Positions 34,675-46,968 of a stretch of DNA of 64,000 nucleotides are shown here, piece by piece (the stretch's first letter is position 1; every line of letters begins with the position of its first letter). The stretch lies in assembly GCA_004335835.1 (NCBI GenBank), contig RWJK01001178.1, forward strand, positions 145,851 through 209,850. The letters run 5' to 3'. The position numbers were made by a program, and so were the translations under genes. The stretch is from Scenedesmus sp. ARA3. Taxonomy: Eukaryota > Chlorophyta > Chlorophyceae > Sphaeropleales > Scenedesmaceae. The notes under the pieces were generated by a model. That model saw nothing but the letters and a program-made list of their open reading frames with translations, was not told the DNA's origin and did not search any database.

Positions 34675-36125
34675 CTAGCGCCGCTTGCGTGCAGCTGCTC
34701 TGCTGCTGCTTGGCTCCGAGCGTCCAAGGGCAAACTCTGGCGCCCTGTAAACCCCTGCTGCTGCAGCTGCGTCGTGCTCAGCGCAGCTGCGGTGCCGCTT
34801 GGCTGCTGGCTCGTCTGCTGCCTCTGCCACCTCTGCTGTGTACGCTTCCTCTGCTTTCCTGGATTTGTTCTGGGCCTGCGCCACCTGGCGCTGCCGGTTG
34901 ATCTTCTTTTGGCCGAACAGGCGCTGCGCGTCATCCTGCGCCTTCTGCCACCATGCTTGCCACATGTCCCGCATGCCAGCCTTCTCCTGCTGCTCAACAC
35001 CAGCTGCCAGCTTGCGCAGCCCCTGCTTTGTGTCAGCCCAGGCCATGCTGAGCAGTTCCTCATCATCGCGGCAGTTGTGCACGGCAGAGAGCTCCCCTTG
35101 CAGGTCGGTCACCTGCGTCATCTGCAGCCGCAGCAGCGCGTTGACCTCTCGCAGCTCCGCCACCACCTGCACAAACTCCTCAAAACTCGCGATGTCTGTG
35201 TGTGGCTGGGGGCCGCTGTCTGCGCCTTGCTTCGTGCAATTGCAAGCTTGTCAGAACTGTAGGTCATAGAGCCTGTCGCCAAAGCTGGTCAGTAAGGTTG
35301 TCAGCGCCTGGGCTAGCAGCACTTGGCCATCCTCCAATGTCTAAACCAGCTGCATCTTGGAGCATAACTCCATGTTCGCATATGGGCTGCTGTACTCGCT
35401 GCCAGGGTGAGGTGCCTGCTGCGCATTCGCTGCATACGCCTCCGTGTCCTGCAGGGGAGCTTTGAGCTGCTCCATACGAGCCCTTATGATTTGCAGCAGC
35501 TCCCGCACGTTGACTGGCTGCACTGTAGCTGCGGTGCGCTGCCAGTAACCAAATCTGCCCAGGATGCAGAACTGCTGTGCAATGCTGGCGAAGCCGACAA
35601 TGTCCAGCAGCTGTGCACGTGGTGAAAGTTGGGTCGAACAGACCAGAGAGGTTAAGTGCAGATTCTGCTTGCTGCTGGCAACACTCGCAGGACAGCCCTC
35701 AACTGGCAGGTGGTTCAGTACTGCAGCTGTACAGATGCGCCAAAGGTGAACAAGCTGCTTGACTGCATAGCTTGTTGCTGAAGCTTGACTCAGCAGGAGT
35801 AGATGTAAAACACATCTAGCTCAAATGAGCCTTTGAGGCTGAGAATGCAGCTTGCAAGCACTGCTGTCATGTTGTGACAGCGGCAGCCTGGTCCTGCTGC
35901 AGCCCCAACAGTACTGCTGCGGGTTTCTGCCTACTGCCACATACGCACCCAGTCCTCCTTATACTTGACGTCTCTTGGCTTCACAAAAACTTCTCCATCA
36001 AAAGCCTGCCGTCCGTCATCTCCTAAGCTGCCACCTATGGCTTCGCTTTCAGCGAATGTGCTTCTTCCATGCCACGGCACGTGCGGTGCAGCTAGCCTAT
36101 CTCCGAATTGAAACATTGCACTCAT
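34675..36125 (-). CDS. Unidentified coiled-coil protein with basic C-terminus
   Basis: Exon 1 is 36125-35949 (MSAMFQFGDRLAAPHVPW to KYKEDW, donor GTGCGT). Exon 2 starts at 35610 after a CAG acceptor (LLDIVGFASIAQQFC, FGYWQRTAATVQPVN). The last exon is about 35195-34675 (DIASFEEFVQVVAELREVNA, then MRDMWQAWWQKAQDDAQR). It ends in basic patches (AAKRHR, AAARKRR) that could be nuclear signals. The middle is unresolved. Exon 2 stays open to an in-frame TAG at 35341-35343; beyond it, in the same frame, lies a coding-like stretch (LLAQALTTLLTSFGDRLYDL) that ends in TGA. An alternative is a donor at the GTGCGG following VQPVN. I recognise no family. Confidence 0.5.
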
Positions 36126-37550
36126 TTCAGTAGTTTTAACTATTATATATAAGCTCTGGCTGCTGTGCCCGTTTTAAACTGTACGCAAGACTCCAGACAT
36201 CTCAGTGACATTGACCCTGCGGTCTGTGCTACTACATTTGAACCTGGCACGCTGAATTGTTTGCCAAGCTGAAATTGAACGCATTCAAGTCGCGGTTGTA
36301 CAGCTTCCTGCTTCAAGTCATTTTGTTGGTTACTGTGGGGGTTCAAAACAGCTTTGAAACACGATTCTGCACTAGGATAGCTGGCACAATGAGTTTGTGT
36401 TCGCCAGCACGTTGAGAACAAGACGGACATGCGCTGGAGCTGCAGCAGCATGTTTATCACAAGCTTCTGCACTGCGTACACACAGTTTGTCAGCTTGCTT
36501 GGGCGGTGCCAGAAATATGCAGTGGGCAAACACAACTGACAACAGCTGTTGCTGCCATCATGCGCTACTGTCATTGTGGCGTGCTGACATGCACGCGCAC
36601 GTTCATGCTAGCACTGCATGGCTAACACCCTCACCTTGTCAGTGTGCATCTGGTGCAGCCGCACTGTGCCGGTACAATCGAATGTGGTAAGCAACATAAG
36701 ATGCCTGCGCAAAGCACTGGTGCAATGGTGCACGTGCGGCACCAAAGGTGCGCTGATGTCGCAAATACAGGCAACATGCAGATGCTGCAGGGTGATCTAT
36801 ATCAGATTCAGGAAGCTTTCAGTGAGTGTTGCAACTATTGGGTTCAGCATGACAGCCTCCCCAGGGTGAGGCGCACCTCAGCAGAGTGTCACAGGTGAAT
36901 CCAGAGCACGTTACCAACCTAACATGCTGTTTTCACTGCTGTGAAGCAAATCACAATACCCATGCACGTGGCTGCTTGGCAGTTGTGCCACCAACATGTT
37001 TCCACCACGGCTGCGGCCTCCAAACTTGGACCATTGCTGCTTGTATTGCATACCACATTTTGCAACACTGCCCAGGCTGCGCCTACAGCAAACCATCACC
37101 TGGTGTCCAGTTAGACTTGACAGATACCATATAGTGTACACAGTGCTCACTTTGCAGCAGCTTCAAAACGCATCATCATCACTTCATCATATGGAGTGCC
37201 CACTCCGTGCGACAACGAATCTTGGTGCAGTCAAAACACCTATTTCCATGCCCCTCCACAGGGGGGCATGAACTTGTACAGTAGCTGAGCCACCTGCCAA
37301 ACATCTTGTTGCGGCACAGCAGGTGTCAACCATGCGAATTTGCCCTGCCATATGCGGCACAGGCACCTGTTTCAGTGCAGACACCACCCCCACCCCTCTA
37401 CAACGCCATTTTACCTTGCCTTTACACCCCCGCTTCTTTGATGCTGTGTACAGATCAGCTCACGACGCCTGATGCCGATGCTGCTGTGAAGAAACAGAGA
37501 GCACAGCCACCAAGCAACAGCAGCAGTCACTGCTGATGAAGGTCTGCTGC
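36126..37550. other. Intergenic
   Basis: No gene recognised. The part next to 36126 should hold the promoter of the coiled-coil gene, and the part below 37551 the 3' region of the GH79 gene. Confidence 0.4.
37422..37426 (-). terminator. Candidate polyadenylation signal (TGTAA) for the GH79 gene
   Basis: The minus strand reads TGTAA about 125 bases beyond the GH79 stop codon, a normal distance for a chlorophyte poly(A) signal. Confidence 0.35.
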
Positions 37551-40194
37551 TCACTCTGTCAGCGCTTCATCCGGTGACACCACCAGCAGCGCAGCAGACG
37601 CAGCCGGCAGTCCAATGTTGTAACTGCAAGGCTTCCCGGCAAACAGCTGCGGCCGCACCGCAACCTGCTCGACGGCATTCTGCAGCTTGCCGGTGAAGCC
37701 GGAGTTCTCGTAAGTCTGGCCCTGCCACGTGATCCCGCCCTTGCTGAAGATGCCGAGCCGGCCCGGCAGCATGCGCGAGAGCGAGGCCTTGTTCGAGCAG
37801 AACTTGGAATCGACACGCACGTCGACGTTGCAGGGCTTGTCGACGTCCTTGTTGATGAGCGCGATGCGCACGTCACCGCCATCCGACTTGAGGGCATACA
37901 CCTGCGTGAAGCACAGGGACGCAAATAAGTTGCAGAGGCGTTGCCGCAGCTTCAACAGCATGTGGGTGGGCAGCCAGCTGACTCACCCGCCAGCGTCTGT
38001 AGAACATTTTGAACTGCTGACATGCCTGTCACAAATACCTGATGCACAGCCGCTGCCCCACAGCACCCAGCCACGCCTGCCCGCCTGCCCACCTTGATGT
38101 TGGCGGCGCACTTGTCCCAGCGCTCCACGTTGGCAGCCACGAAGCTTGTGTCTGCCGCCTTGCCGTAGCCGCCCGCGCTGGCCAGCGTCCAGAACAGGTA
38201 GCCGTACCAGGGGGCATGCACGCTGGGGTAGGGCCACGGGTCCTGACCAGCCTGCAGCAGATACAGGTGGTTGAGGCAGGTGGTTTTGGCAGCAAATACG
38301 GGTTGTGAGACAGCAAAGCAGATGCGAGCCAGGGGCAGGACATCAGACGTGGATTTGGTGGGCATTGGAGCGCCACTGGCAGCACTACAGGATGTGCTTG
38401 CCTACCAGCAAGTGCAGTGCAAGCAGTATACGCCAAGCAGGCCTGCTGGTGGTTGCCAATGCACACACAAGAGGTGCCCGCGTTAGCGTTACGCCATGCA
38501 TTGGCCAACCCTGCATAGCTCCTTGCAGTGTTGAGAATAGGCTCATGAGTTGCAAGCAAGCTCACCTTCAAGATGAAGTTGGTCTGCACGCCCACGCTGG
38601 GCGGGTTGTCGCCATTGGGCTGGCCGCCGTTGCCCCAGTGCAGGTGGAAGGACAGCGCGCCGGCATTGGCAAACGCAAACAGCGCGTCAATCGTCCAGAA
38701 GGCACCTACCATGGTGTCACTCAGCCCCACGCGGCCGCCGCCATACCTGCAGCATCATAGAAACACAGGTATGCTTGTGACAATGCACTGGGATCTAGCT
38801 CGGCTGCATTCCTTTTGCAGTATCATTGAGTGAGTGCAGCAGCAGCAGCTGTAGAAGCTACACCTTGACCTGAAAAGAGAGCCCCATTCTGCCATGGCAC
38901 TGACTGCAATGGGCAGCAATCAGTACAGCTGCCAGCTGCAGTGAAGCTGCAAACATCAACTTGCTGCACGTACACTGCGCGCTGGCGGTACATGCCGAAC
39001 TAGGGCACTAGACACAGGCAGCTGATGCTGCCTGTCACTGCTGCTGCTGCTGCTGCTGCTGCTGCTTCACACAGCACTGCGTCTCACATGGAGTTGTCTC
39101 GCTGATGCACACAGGCAGGCAGGCCTGCTTGCCTTGACGTACAGCAGTACACCCCAATCCTGGGCACACTGCACAAGCTGCCGCTCCTGCTGCTGTCGCT
39201 GCTGCTGCTACTGCTGCTGCTGCTACTACTTACATGGAGTTTGTCTCGCTGATGCGCACAGGCAGCCCTGCCTTCTTTGCAATGCCCACGTAGGCCTTGA
39301 ACTTGTCGAGCGCAAAGTCCTGCAGCCACTGGCTCAGCAGCTCAGGCGCAGTCACAGTCTCGTTGTTGATGTAGGGGCTGCAGGGGTCGGCAGCAGCAGC
39401 AACAGCAGCAAGAGCAACAGCAACATAGCCGTTAGTGTGAAGGTTGGCAGCAGCGTCGCGCCCTGGTGGCGCACAACATATTGCATGGCAGCGACCTGTG
39501 GCTGCTGCTAGCTCTATGAGAGGATATGAGAGGATATGCATGCTGCGTTTGATGTGTCTCGCGCTACTGCTGCAAACCGCAGAGAGGCCTCGCAGCTGCT
39601 GCAGCCGCTGCATGTGCTGCTGGTGTTGCTGCTGGCAGAGCTGTCCACTCACTAGTAGTGTGTGTTGGCCTCCCACAGGTAGCACTTGCCAGCACCCAGC
39701 ACCTTGGCAAACCAGCTGGGGTCCTGAGTGTTCACGTTGCCTGCAGCAGCAGCAGCAGCAGGCGGGTTCGGGCAGTCAGGATGACACTTGACCAGTAAGC
39801 ATGCAGTTCATGGTTTTGCAAAAGGCTGCTTTGCACATGGCAGCACTGTTTGACGAGCGCTGCCATGCACATGCCGCCGCCGTCATTCATCATGTCAGCG
39901 GCCTGCCTACGCCGGTGGCAACAACAACAAACATACCGCCTCACTGCATGTGGTTGCGCAGGGCTATATGTATGATTTCACTGTCATGGACTTGAATTCC
40001 ATGCAAATTGCTGCAGTACTGCTGCTGGCCCCTCACCCCATCCAGGCCCTGACAGTATGGGCTTGCCGTCAGAGCAGGGGTTGAGCGCGGTGGCCACGCG
40101 GTGGAAGTAGGCGGCATACGCCTCAAAGCCAGACTGCCACTGCCCCTTCTCATCATAGCCGCCCAGGCCAGTCGGCCAGAACTCCGGCTACGGC

Positions 40195-40227
<33 letters not shown>

Positions 40228-40325
40228 GATGTAGTCAAAGATGCAGAAGCATGTGCAGAGCCTGCCACTGGCCCTTCTCATCATAGCCGCCCAGGCCAGT
40301 CGGCCAGAACTCCGGCTACGGCAGC

Positions 40326-40418
<93 letters not shown>

Positions 40419-40569
40419 GCGTAGTGCCGGGTGAAGGAATGTTGTGTGGTCTCTGCAGATTGACTAGGAATAGGAGCTGTAGCTGCCCCAGCTACCGCCT
40501 TACAGCTGATCTCAAGTGATTTCAGGGGCCTTGTGCTTTGTAGTGGAGTTTCTGTTGCTTTTGCTGCTG

Positions 40570-40601
<32 letters not shown>

Positions 40602-40678
40602 ATGAGTTGGTGCTGAAATCCAGCTGCAAGTGCTCCTGGCAAGAGTTTCACAACTGCTGGTGTTCCTGCTCCTGCTGT

Positions 40679-40716
<38 letters not shown>

Positions 40717-42356
40717 ACCCCGCGCTCACCTCATTGCCCAGCTCGAAGCCCATGAGCGAGTCCCCGAGGTGCTTCTGCGCCTGATCAATGATGTGCCTGC
40801 CCATCTCCGCTGCATTCTTCTGCCAGAGCGGCAGCCCAATGATGAACCTGCAGCAGACAAGCAGCAGCAGCAGCAGCAGTAGCATCACCAGCAGCAACAG
40901 CAGCTGTGAGTAACTACTATCACATGAGGCGATCCCACATGCTGCCCATGCTGCGGCTGAAGCAGGGCTGCCAGATTGCATGGTAATGCGTTGCTCGCCC
41001 CCTCCGCATTGCACACATGCTTGCACATGCCGCACATATCTTGTCAGATCCATCCAGCAGTTGCTTCCTGCTGCCTTACACACCTGCAGTTAGTGGCGCG
41101 CTGCAGCTTCTCCAGTGACACCCAGGTCTCAGGCCCAGGCACCTCTGTCATTGCATCCTGGCTAGCTCCCCCAATGCGGATGATTGGCGAAGGCCCCAGC
41201 TTCTTGAAAATGCCTGCCCACGCCTCAAAAGTAGGGCCGGTATAGTCCGTTATCCTCTTCCATTCGTGCGAAGTTGCCAGGAATTGCTCGGGGATCCGTA
41301 CGCCGGTGTAAGCTGGCCAAACGGAAGCGATGGCGGTGGGCCAAGTTGTGTTGGGCCCAGCTGGCATCAGGGTTGAGGGTTTTGGGCCGTCGGCTGCTGC
41401 TGAGTCAGCGTCTGGCTTGGGGGTGGTGGGCTTGCCTGGCAGTGGCGCCTTGCTGCTGCTGGTGCTGGCGTCTGTGCTGGATGCGCCTGCATATGCAAAC
41501 AAGAGCGAAAGGGAGGGGTTTTGTTAGCGCTTGTGCTTAAACACTGCACGGCAGCCTGACTTGCGGGAGGGTGCGACCCACAATCAAGCAGCTGACAGGA
41601 AATTGATCATTAACAGCTGCACGTTATGGTGACAACGGCAGAGCACTTGGGCTGCAATCAAAGCATGTCGCACCTCCACACACGCCAGACATGCAGCGCT
41701 GCTTATCGCCGCAAGCTGCGCCCTCCTGCAGGGGCCTGCACACTGTGCCAGCTGCGTTGCTCTGCAGATCAGCGTTCAGGCAGTCTGCATCAATGCCGGA
41801 GCAGTCGTCTGCACGCAGCAGGGACAGCAGCAGCAGCAGCAGCAGCAGCAGCGGTCAAGTGCATGTCAGCGCATGCAGGTAGATAAATAACCACTCATAA
41901 GCGGCTGTGAAGACAGAGGCTCCTTAGGCACTGCCAAGCATCCTGCAACACCGCACATGCAGTCAACAGTATGCTACAGCGCTGCTCTGCCCTGCACTCA
42001 CATGAGCCCTGGTTGTAATGCCGCCAGTCAGCTGCTGCCGTGAACTTTTCGCCTCCTTGGGACACGAAGTAGTTGTGGCAGTGCTGTCTCGAGCTGTCCG
42101 GAAGGTGGCTGCAATAGCTCTCGCTCAGCAGCTCGCCGGGCTGCTGGCTTTTAGGCTTTGACATGCTCACGCCCACTGCCACCGCAACACCGACCACGAG
42201 CAGAACTGCGCCTGCTGCGATCGCCCATTTCTGCACTTTTGTGAGCTTTGGGCGGCGTGTGCTGTCAGAGGTGATGGAAAAGCTGTCGACAGAGTCACCA
42301 TCGTTGCACAGGTGCTGGGCCCGATCACCCGCACAGCTGGGGCTTCCAGGCTTCAT
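37551..42356 (-). CDS. GH79 (heparanase-like) glycoside hydrolase, membrane-anchored, 9 exons
   Basis: Retaining glycosidase of the endo-beta-glucuronidase/heparanase family, probably acting on glucuronic-acid-containing wall or matrix glycans. Exons: 42356-42002, 41486-41084, 40847-40730, 40187-40037, 39740-39653, 39377-39234, 38746-38566, 38251-38093, 37901-37551 (649 residues, all phases agree). A cytosolic Ser/Asp-rich head is followed by one membrane segment at about 44-65 (WAIAAGAVLLVVGVAVAVGV), which implies a type II anchor with the enzyme outside or in the lumen. The acid/base is Glu292 in FELGNEPEFWP and the nucleophile Glu416 in RISETNS. Their spacing of 124 is close to that of human heparanase (118). 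The codon for Glu292 is the last of exon 3. A C-terminal beta-domain (FSKGGITWQGQTYENSGFTG) is present. The true substrate cannot be read from sequence. Introns 3 and 6 carry exon-edge copies. Confidence 0.9.
39083..39135 (-). repeat. Exon-edge echo: 3' edge of GH79 exon 6
   Basis: The minus strand repeats the CATCAGCGAGACAACTCCAT stretch with a GT donor, copying the nucleophile region (ISETNSM) at 39234-39262. It lies about 145 bases downstream in intron 6. One base is lost relative to the exon, which shifts the frame. Confidence 0.8.
40262..40322 (-). repeat. Exon-edge echo: 5' edge of GH79 exon 4
   Basis: About 60 bases nearly identical to 40134-40194. They encode PEFWPTGLGGYDEKGQWQ again behind the same TAG acceptor. 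The copy lies 127 bases upstream in intron 3, between CAG tracts at about 40199-40226 and 40328-40417. Confidence 0.92.
40328..40417 (+). repeat. (CAG)30 tract in GH79 intron 3
   Basis: Thirty uninterrupted CAG units (CTG on the transcribed minus strand) lie directly before the duplicated exon 4 edge. Confidence 0.95.
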
Positions 42357-43051
42357 ACTTGCAAACGCCAAGAAACCAAAGAATAGACGTATTCAGGCGT
42401 TCAGCTATTGGATCGCTGCGCACCGTTTCCGGGGTACCAGAAGCACCCGCCAAAACTTGCGCGCTAGCTTGATCGTGCGATCTGCGTGCTTAAATAGTTC
42501 TAGCATGCACTTCACAACAATACAGTGTCACAGATGGTCCGAAGCAGCCTGGCCACTGTTTGCAACAATGAGCACGGGAAATGACATGCTCGGCTGCGAG
42601 GAGAGTGCCATGTTCACGCGCCTGCTTCGAGCCCGATGCACGCAATAGTATCAACTGCTTCATATGACTTATTACGCTTTGCATCACAGACGCTCGTGAT
42701 GTTCCTGAACATCGCGGTTCAAACCGACCCAACGATCACGAAGAATGACCCACGCGCGTCAAGAGTGAGCGCGGCCATGCCCACTTTGCCAATTGGTTGA
42801 CAAGAGGTCATCAATAGGCTTCAATTCTAGGCGACATCATAACAACGGTGCTGTACTGCACCAGCTGTCTCTACAAGGACCCAGCACAGCACTGCATGCC
42901 TGCACCATCGGGGCTTAAAGAGTGCAAGCAACCCTAGCAGTGCACTGACACCCCAACACCGCACACTGAACAACAGCAGGTCAATCTCGACTACAACTTT
43001 CTCCCTCACTGCGCGATTTGCCGGCCAGCAGCAGAATGCTGCGGCTTGTCG
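42357..43051. other. Intergenic: GH79 promoter and lipase 3' region
   Basis: No gene recognised. It should contain the promoter of the minus-strand GH79 gene and the 3' untranslated region of the minus-strand lipase gene. Confidence 0.45.
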
Positions 43052-46000
43052 TTATCGCTGCTGCTGCTGCTGCTGCTGTCTCTGCCCGACAACCTGCTGC
43101 TTCACTCCTCGCAATGCTGCTGCCTCTAGCTCCTGTGCATAGCTGCCATGATGATGATCCAGCCAGTACTGAGCATACTTCAGCGGACTCACAAGTTTAA
43201 TCAAGGCAGCTCCGAAGCCTCCTGCCACACTGCTGCTGCTGCCTGCATCACTGGTAGCAGCAGCATCCATGAAGCTGCCTGCAGTGCTGCTGCTGCCGTC
43301 TGCTTTCCGGCTTTCACCAGGCTTGGGTGCCAGGAAGCTGAGCTCGGTCTCAATCTCGTGCGAGTCGAGGGGCACCACCTCTGAGCCACCTGCAGCATGG
43401 CAGACAGCAAGACTGTTAGGCGCATGCTTAGGTTGCAGCTTGCCTGAAAGGTGCTTCTGATGAATGACAGACGCGATATGACATGCAGCAAAAGGCAACA
43501 ACGTATACGTTTCATATCCATGTTGCAGGAGCGCAGCGCATTGCAGAAAGAGCTGCCGCACCTCATACACTGGCATAGCGCAGCCCAAACGCTGCACCAA
43601 AACACTCCTACAGCACCATAAACCATGATGCAGATAACTGCAAATAACCGCAGCGCCTCACCCTCTGGCGTCCACTTGATCAGGTGCACCTGCCCCACGC
43701 TCTCAAACAGGAAGCGCCCGGGGCTCAGCGGGCTGCCCTGCCCAGCCAGCAGCTGCCGCAGCTGCAGCAGGCCCTGCACCGCGCCCCAGCTGCTGAGCAG
43801 CTCAAAGGTGGGGTCCACAGACAGCAGCGCACGCGGCACGCTGCGGCAGCAGCAGCAGACAACAGTGTTGATTGCGGGTTTATGCAATACATGCTGCTCA
43901 AAGGTGGGGTCCACAGACAGCAGCGCACGGGGGACACTGCGGCAGCAGCAGATTTTAGTACAGAATGCAGCGACACAGTGACATCATGTCACTGTCATGT
44001 GGTGCTCCGTACAAACTCAGCATCGCGCCATCATCAATGTTTGTCAATGGTATGGAGCCATGTGCTGGTTCTTACTACACACAGCGGACAGGATTGCTGC
44101 TGCTTCAAACCAGCTCCAGCTGTAGCTGGTGCCCCTGCAGCAGCAGTCGGTCGTGCGTGTCGACATCAACTCAACCATGTGGCAGTGCCACACTCGCCAG
44201 CGCACCCAGACACACTCACGGGTCGTTTTCCAGCACAAAGTTCTTCACGCAGTCACTTGGCAGCCGCAGCGCCTGCAGCACGCGGTGGCCGCCACCACCC
44301 TGCAGGGCAGCAGACATCAAGGTCAAGCCAATATATAGCAGCACTGAAGCAACAGCAGCAAACTGGCCAATCTGCGTCTCGTGGCAGCAGGTTCATACGA
44401 GGGTGCAGGAGCGGTGTGCAGCAGAGTGTGCTCGGTACTTCTGACAGGCTGGCAGCGCAACAAGACGTGCTCACACCATGGCAGTGCAACATGATTATAG
44501 TTGTCAGTTGTCAGCAGCTGCATCAACATTGACTGACTTATGTCCAGGCAGAGCCGCATGCGCTGCAGCTGCTGCCCAACCCACCTGCTCATGGGCCAGC
44601 ACTGGTGGCGAGCCAAATGTGTAACAGCTGGGGCTGCTGCTGTGACGCCTGCACGCGGCAGCAACACAAATGAGCTTTGCCTAATTCAGCTGACATGGTT
44701 CAACGCGACCAATAATCTGCCATGGCTGCAGGCCTCGCAGCATGTTTGCTGGTAGCGGAGGCTTGAATTGTGTTGGTCGACTGCTGATGATGTGGCGCAG
44801 GTGATGATCTGCTGCAGTTGCTGGTACTGCTGCTGCTGCTGCTGCTGCAGTTGCTGTGCTGGGAGCCTGCCACTCACCGCCTGCTCTGCAGCTGGTACTG
44901 CACCATGGTCAGCATTGCAAGCGATCCACCTGCGCAGTCGAGTCAAGTTTGTTTTCAAATCCTTGGCTGGCGAGCCATTGAGCAAATTTCAAACAGTGTG
45001 GCGTCCTGCAAACTTGCAAACACAGTAATGATGGGCAGTAACAGCTGCCAAGCATGACAACGTGCATTGCCTGCATGTGACATCTAGCTGTAGCACAGGC
45101 CCGGGTCATGCAGCAGCAGATGCAGCAGATGCAGCAGCAATAACTGCCCACCCACATCCCTACGATCACTATCTACACGCACCCAGGCTGTGTCCTGCGA
45201 AACAAATGGGCATGCCCACGTCATCGGCTTGGTCAAAGTATGGCCGCAGCTGGTCAAACATTGACTCCGCCAGCTCAGCCACCCCGTCATGTGCCACAAG
45301 CGGCACAGCCCCAGCTGCTACTGCTGCTGTCCCTGCTGTGCCCTTGCCATTGCTGCTGCTGCTGCTGCCAGGTGTTGCTGCAGCACTTGACGTGGCTGCA
45401 TTGCGGGTCTTGGGCTGTATGCGTGGGAAGTGTGCGGGCCACAAGCGCATGAGCGCCTGAGACAGCTTTGTCTGCAGTGGCATTGACACGGGCAGGCGGG
45501 CAGCAACAGTGCAGCAGACACGGGCAGCAGCTGCTCAGCGCACGACACTCTCGCAGCCAGGGTCATTTGAAGGCAGCTTTGCCATGCAGCCTATCCATGA
45601 GAAAGCACTAAACCCAACAGCTGGTCTGAAACCAGATGCGCAGTACAAAACGAGTCAAACAGCATGTTCAACCAACACTTGCTGCGAACCGCGTGCATTG
45701 TGCGCATGTCAGGTGTGCTGCGGCACAATCTCTGTTTCCTTGCTGCAGCGCCACACCCACCGAGTCAACGTCCTGCGCAGACCACTGCACGCCCCGCATG
45801 AAGATGAAGCGCTCGCGCCTGCCGCCAGGCACCGCACACGCATCAGCATCATCATCCGAGATGTGCCCGCCTCTGCTGCCGCCGTTGCTGCTGCTCCTGC
45901 TGCCAGCTGCTGTGCGCTGCCTGACTGTTGAGCAGAAGTGTGCATGGGGCACAACACCATCCACAATGAACCTGCAGAACACAAAACAACAGCAGCAGCA

Positions 46001-46436
46001 GCAGCAGCAGCAGCATACCAGCAGTGCAGATCAAGCAACAGCTGCTGTGCAATGTATGCGGTCCGCTCTTGCATTTTGGGTTTACTGGCACAAGCATGAC
46101 AGGATGCCTGCAGCGCTGCTGCACTGCTGTTTGTATGCAGATCACTGTGCTTGCTGCTTCCCTTTGAAACTGCTACTGCTGCTGCTGCTGCTGCAGTGCC
46201 TGCCGCTCTTCGCACATCCACATCATGCCTAACCAACAGCTTGTGCACCAAACACTGCACCCACCAGCCGGTGAACGCGTTGCGCCCATGCGCCACCAGC
46301 GTCAGCTGCGCGTGCTGCTGCTGTATGCGCGCCTGCAGCTCATCAGGCATCACATAGCACAGGCCAGACCACGCGGCTATCTGTGCAGCTCGATGCAGCT
46401 CCTGCCACCTCAGAGCCTGCTTCTGCATGGTGGAAA

Positions 46437-46468
<32 letters not shown>

Positions 46469-46968
46469 GCCTGCTGCTGCGCCTGCTGCTGCTCCCTGCG
46501 CTCTTGCTGCAGTGGCTGCTCGTGGGTTCGGCCTGCTGGGTCAGGCTGCTGCTGGTATCCCTGCAGGCGTGTAGTGGCAGGTAGCAGCATGTCAATCAGG
46601 AAGTGAGGACGGTATCTCTGATCATGTGAAAGGCCCAGGTGCCTGCGTGCAGGCCGCATGCAACGGCACTGATGTTGCACACAATTAGCTGCTGCTGTGT
46701 GACAACCAAGTTCCCAACGTGCATAGCTTGTGCCGTTGTGGCCAACTCACCGACGTCTGGAAGCTGTGGGTAGCACTGTAGGCCTGTGCTGCTGCCAACC
46801 GCTTGCCCCAGCATGGTTGCCTCAGCAGCAGTGCAAGGCTACTGCTGCACATACAAGAAACGGCAGTTTTGGAGCAGCCAGGCCCGCCACGTGTCAGTCA
46901 ACGACTTCAAAACGAAGAGCTAAGAGCGACTGTACTTGCTGATGAACTTACCGCGCAGCGGGAGCCAT
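43052..46968 (-). CDS. Plastid class-3 lipase (PLIP-like), 10 exons
   Basis: Alpha/beta-hydrolase of the fungal lipase-3 class. Plant PLIPs release acyl chains from thylakoid lipids. Exons: 46968-46952, 46844-46751, 46560-46265, 45971-45761, 45471-45183, 44929-44878, 44648-44585, 44299-44220, 43840-43662, 43389-43052 (539 residues, phases all agree). Exon 1 is a 17-base microexon. Exons 1-2 give an Arg/Ser/Ala-rich presequence (MAPAARSSLALLLRQPCWGK) typical of plastid targeting. Landmarks are AAWSGLCYVMPDEL, FIFMRGVQWSAQ, AHDGVAELAESMF, the nucleophile elbow GHSLGGSL (Ser301, split by an intron), YTFGSPPVL, NDPVPRALLSVDP and GQVHLIKW. The protein has a polyQ run after about residue 60 and a short Q-rich tail. 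The substrate is inferred from the family. Confidence 0.87.
43895..43950 (-). repeat. Exon-edge echo: 5' edge of lipase exon 9
   Basis: The copy matches 43801-43855 almost perfectly: CTCAAAGGTGGGGTCCACAG and the following 30 bases on the plus strand. The CAG acceptor is retained, and it encodes VPRALLSVDPTFE again. It lies about 97 bases upstream in intron 8. Confidence 0.92.

Noticed and set aside
40328..40417. Regular repeats as a possible CRISPR array
   Set aside because: Pure CAG units with no spacers, in a eukaryotic intron.
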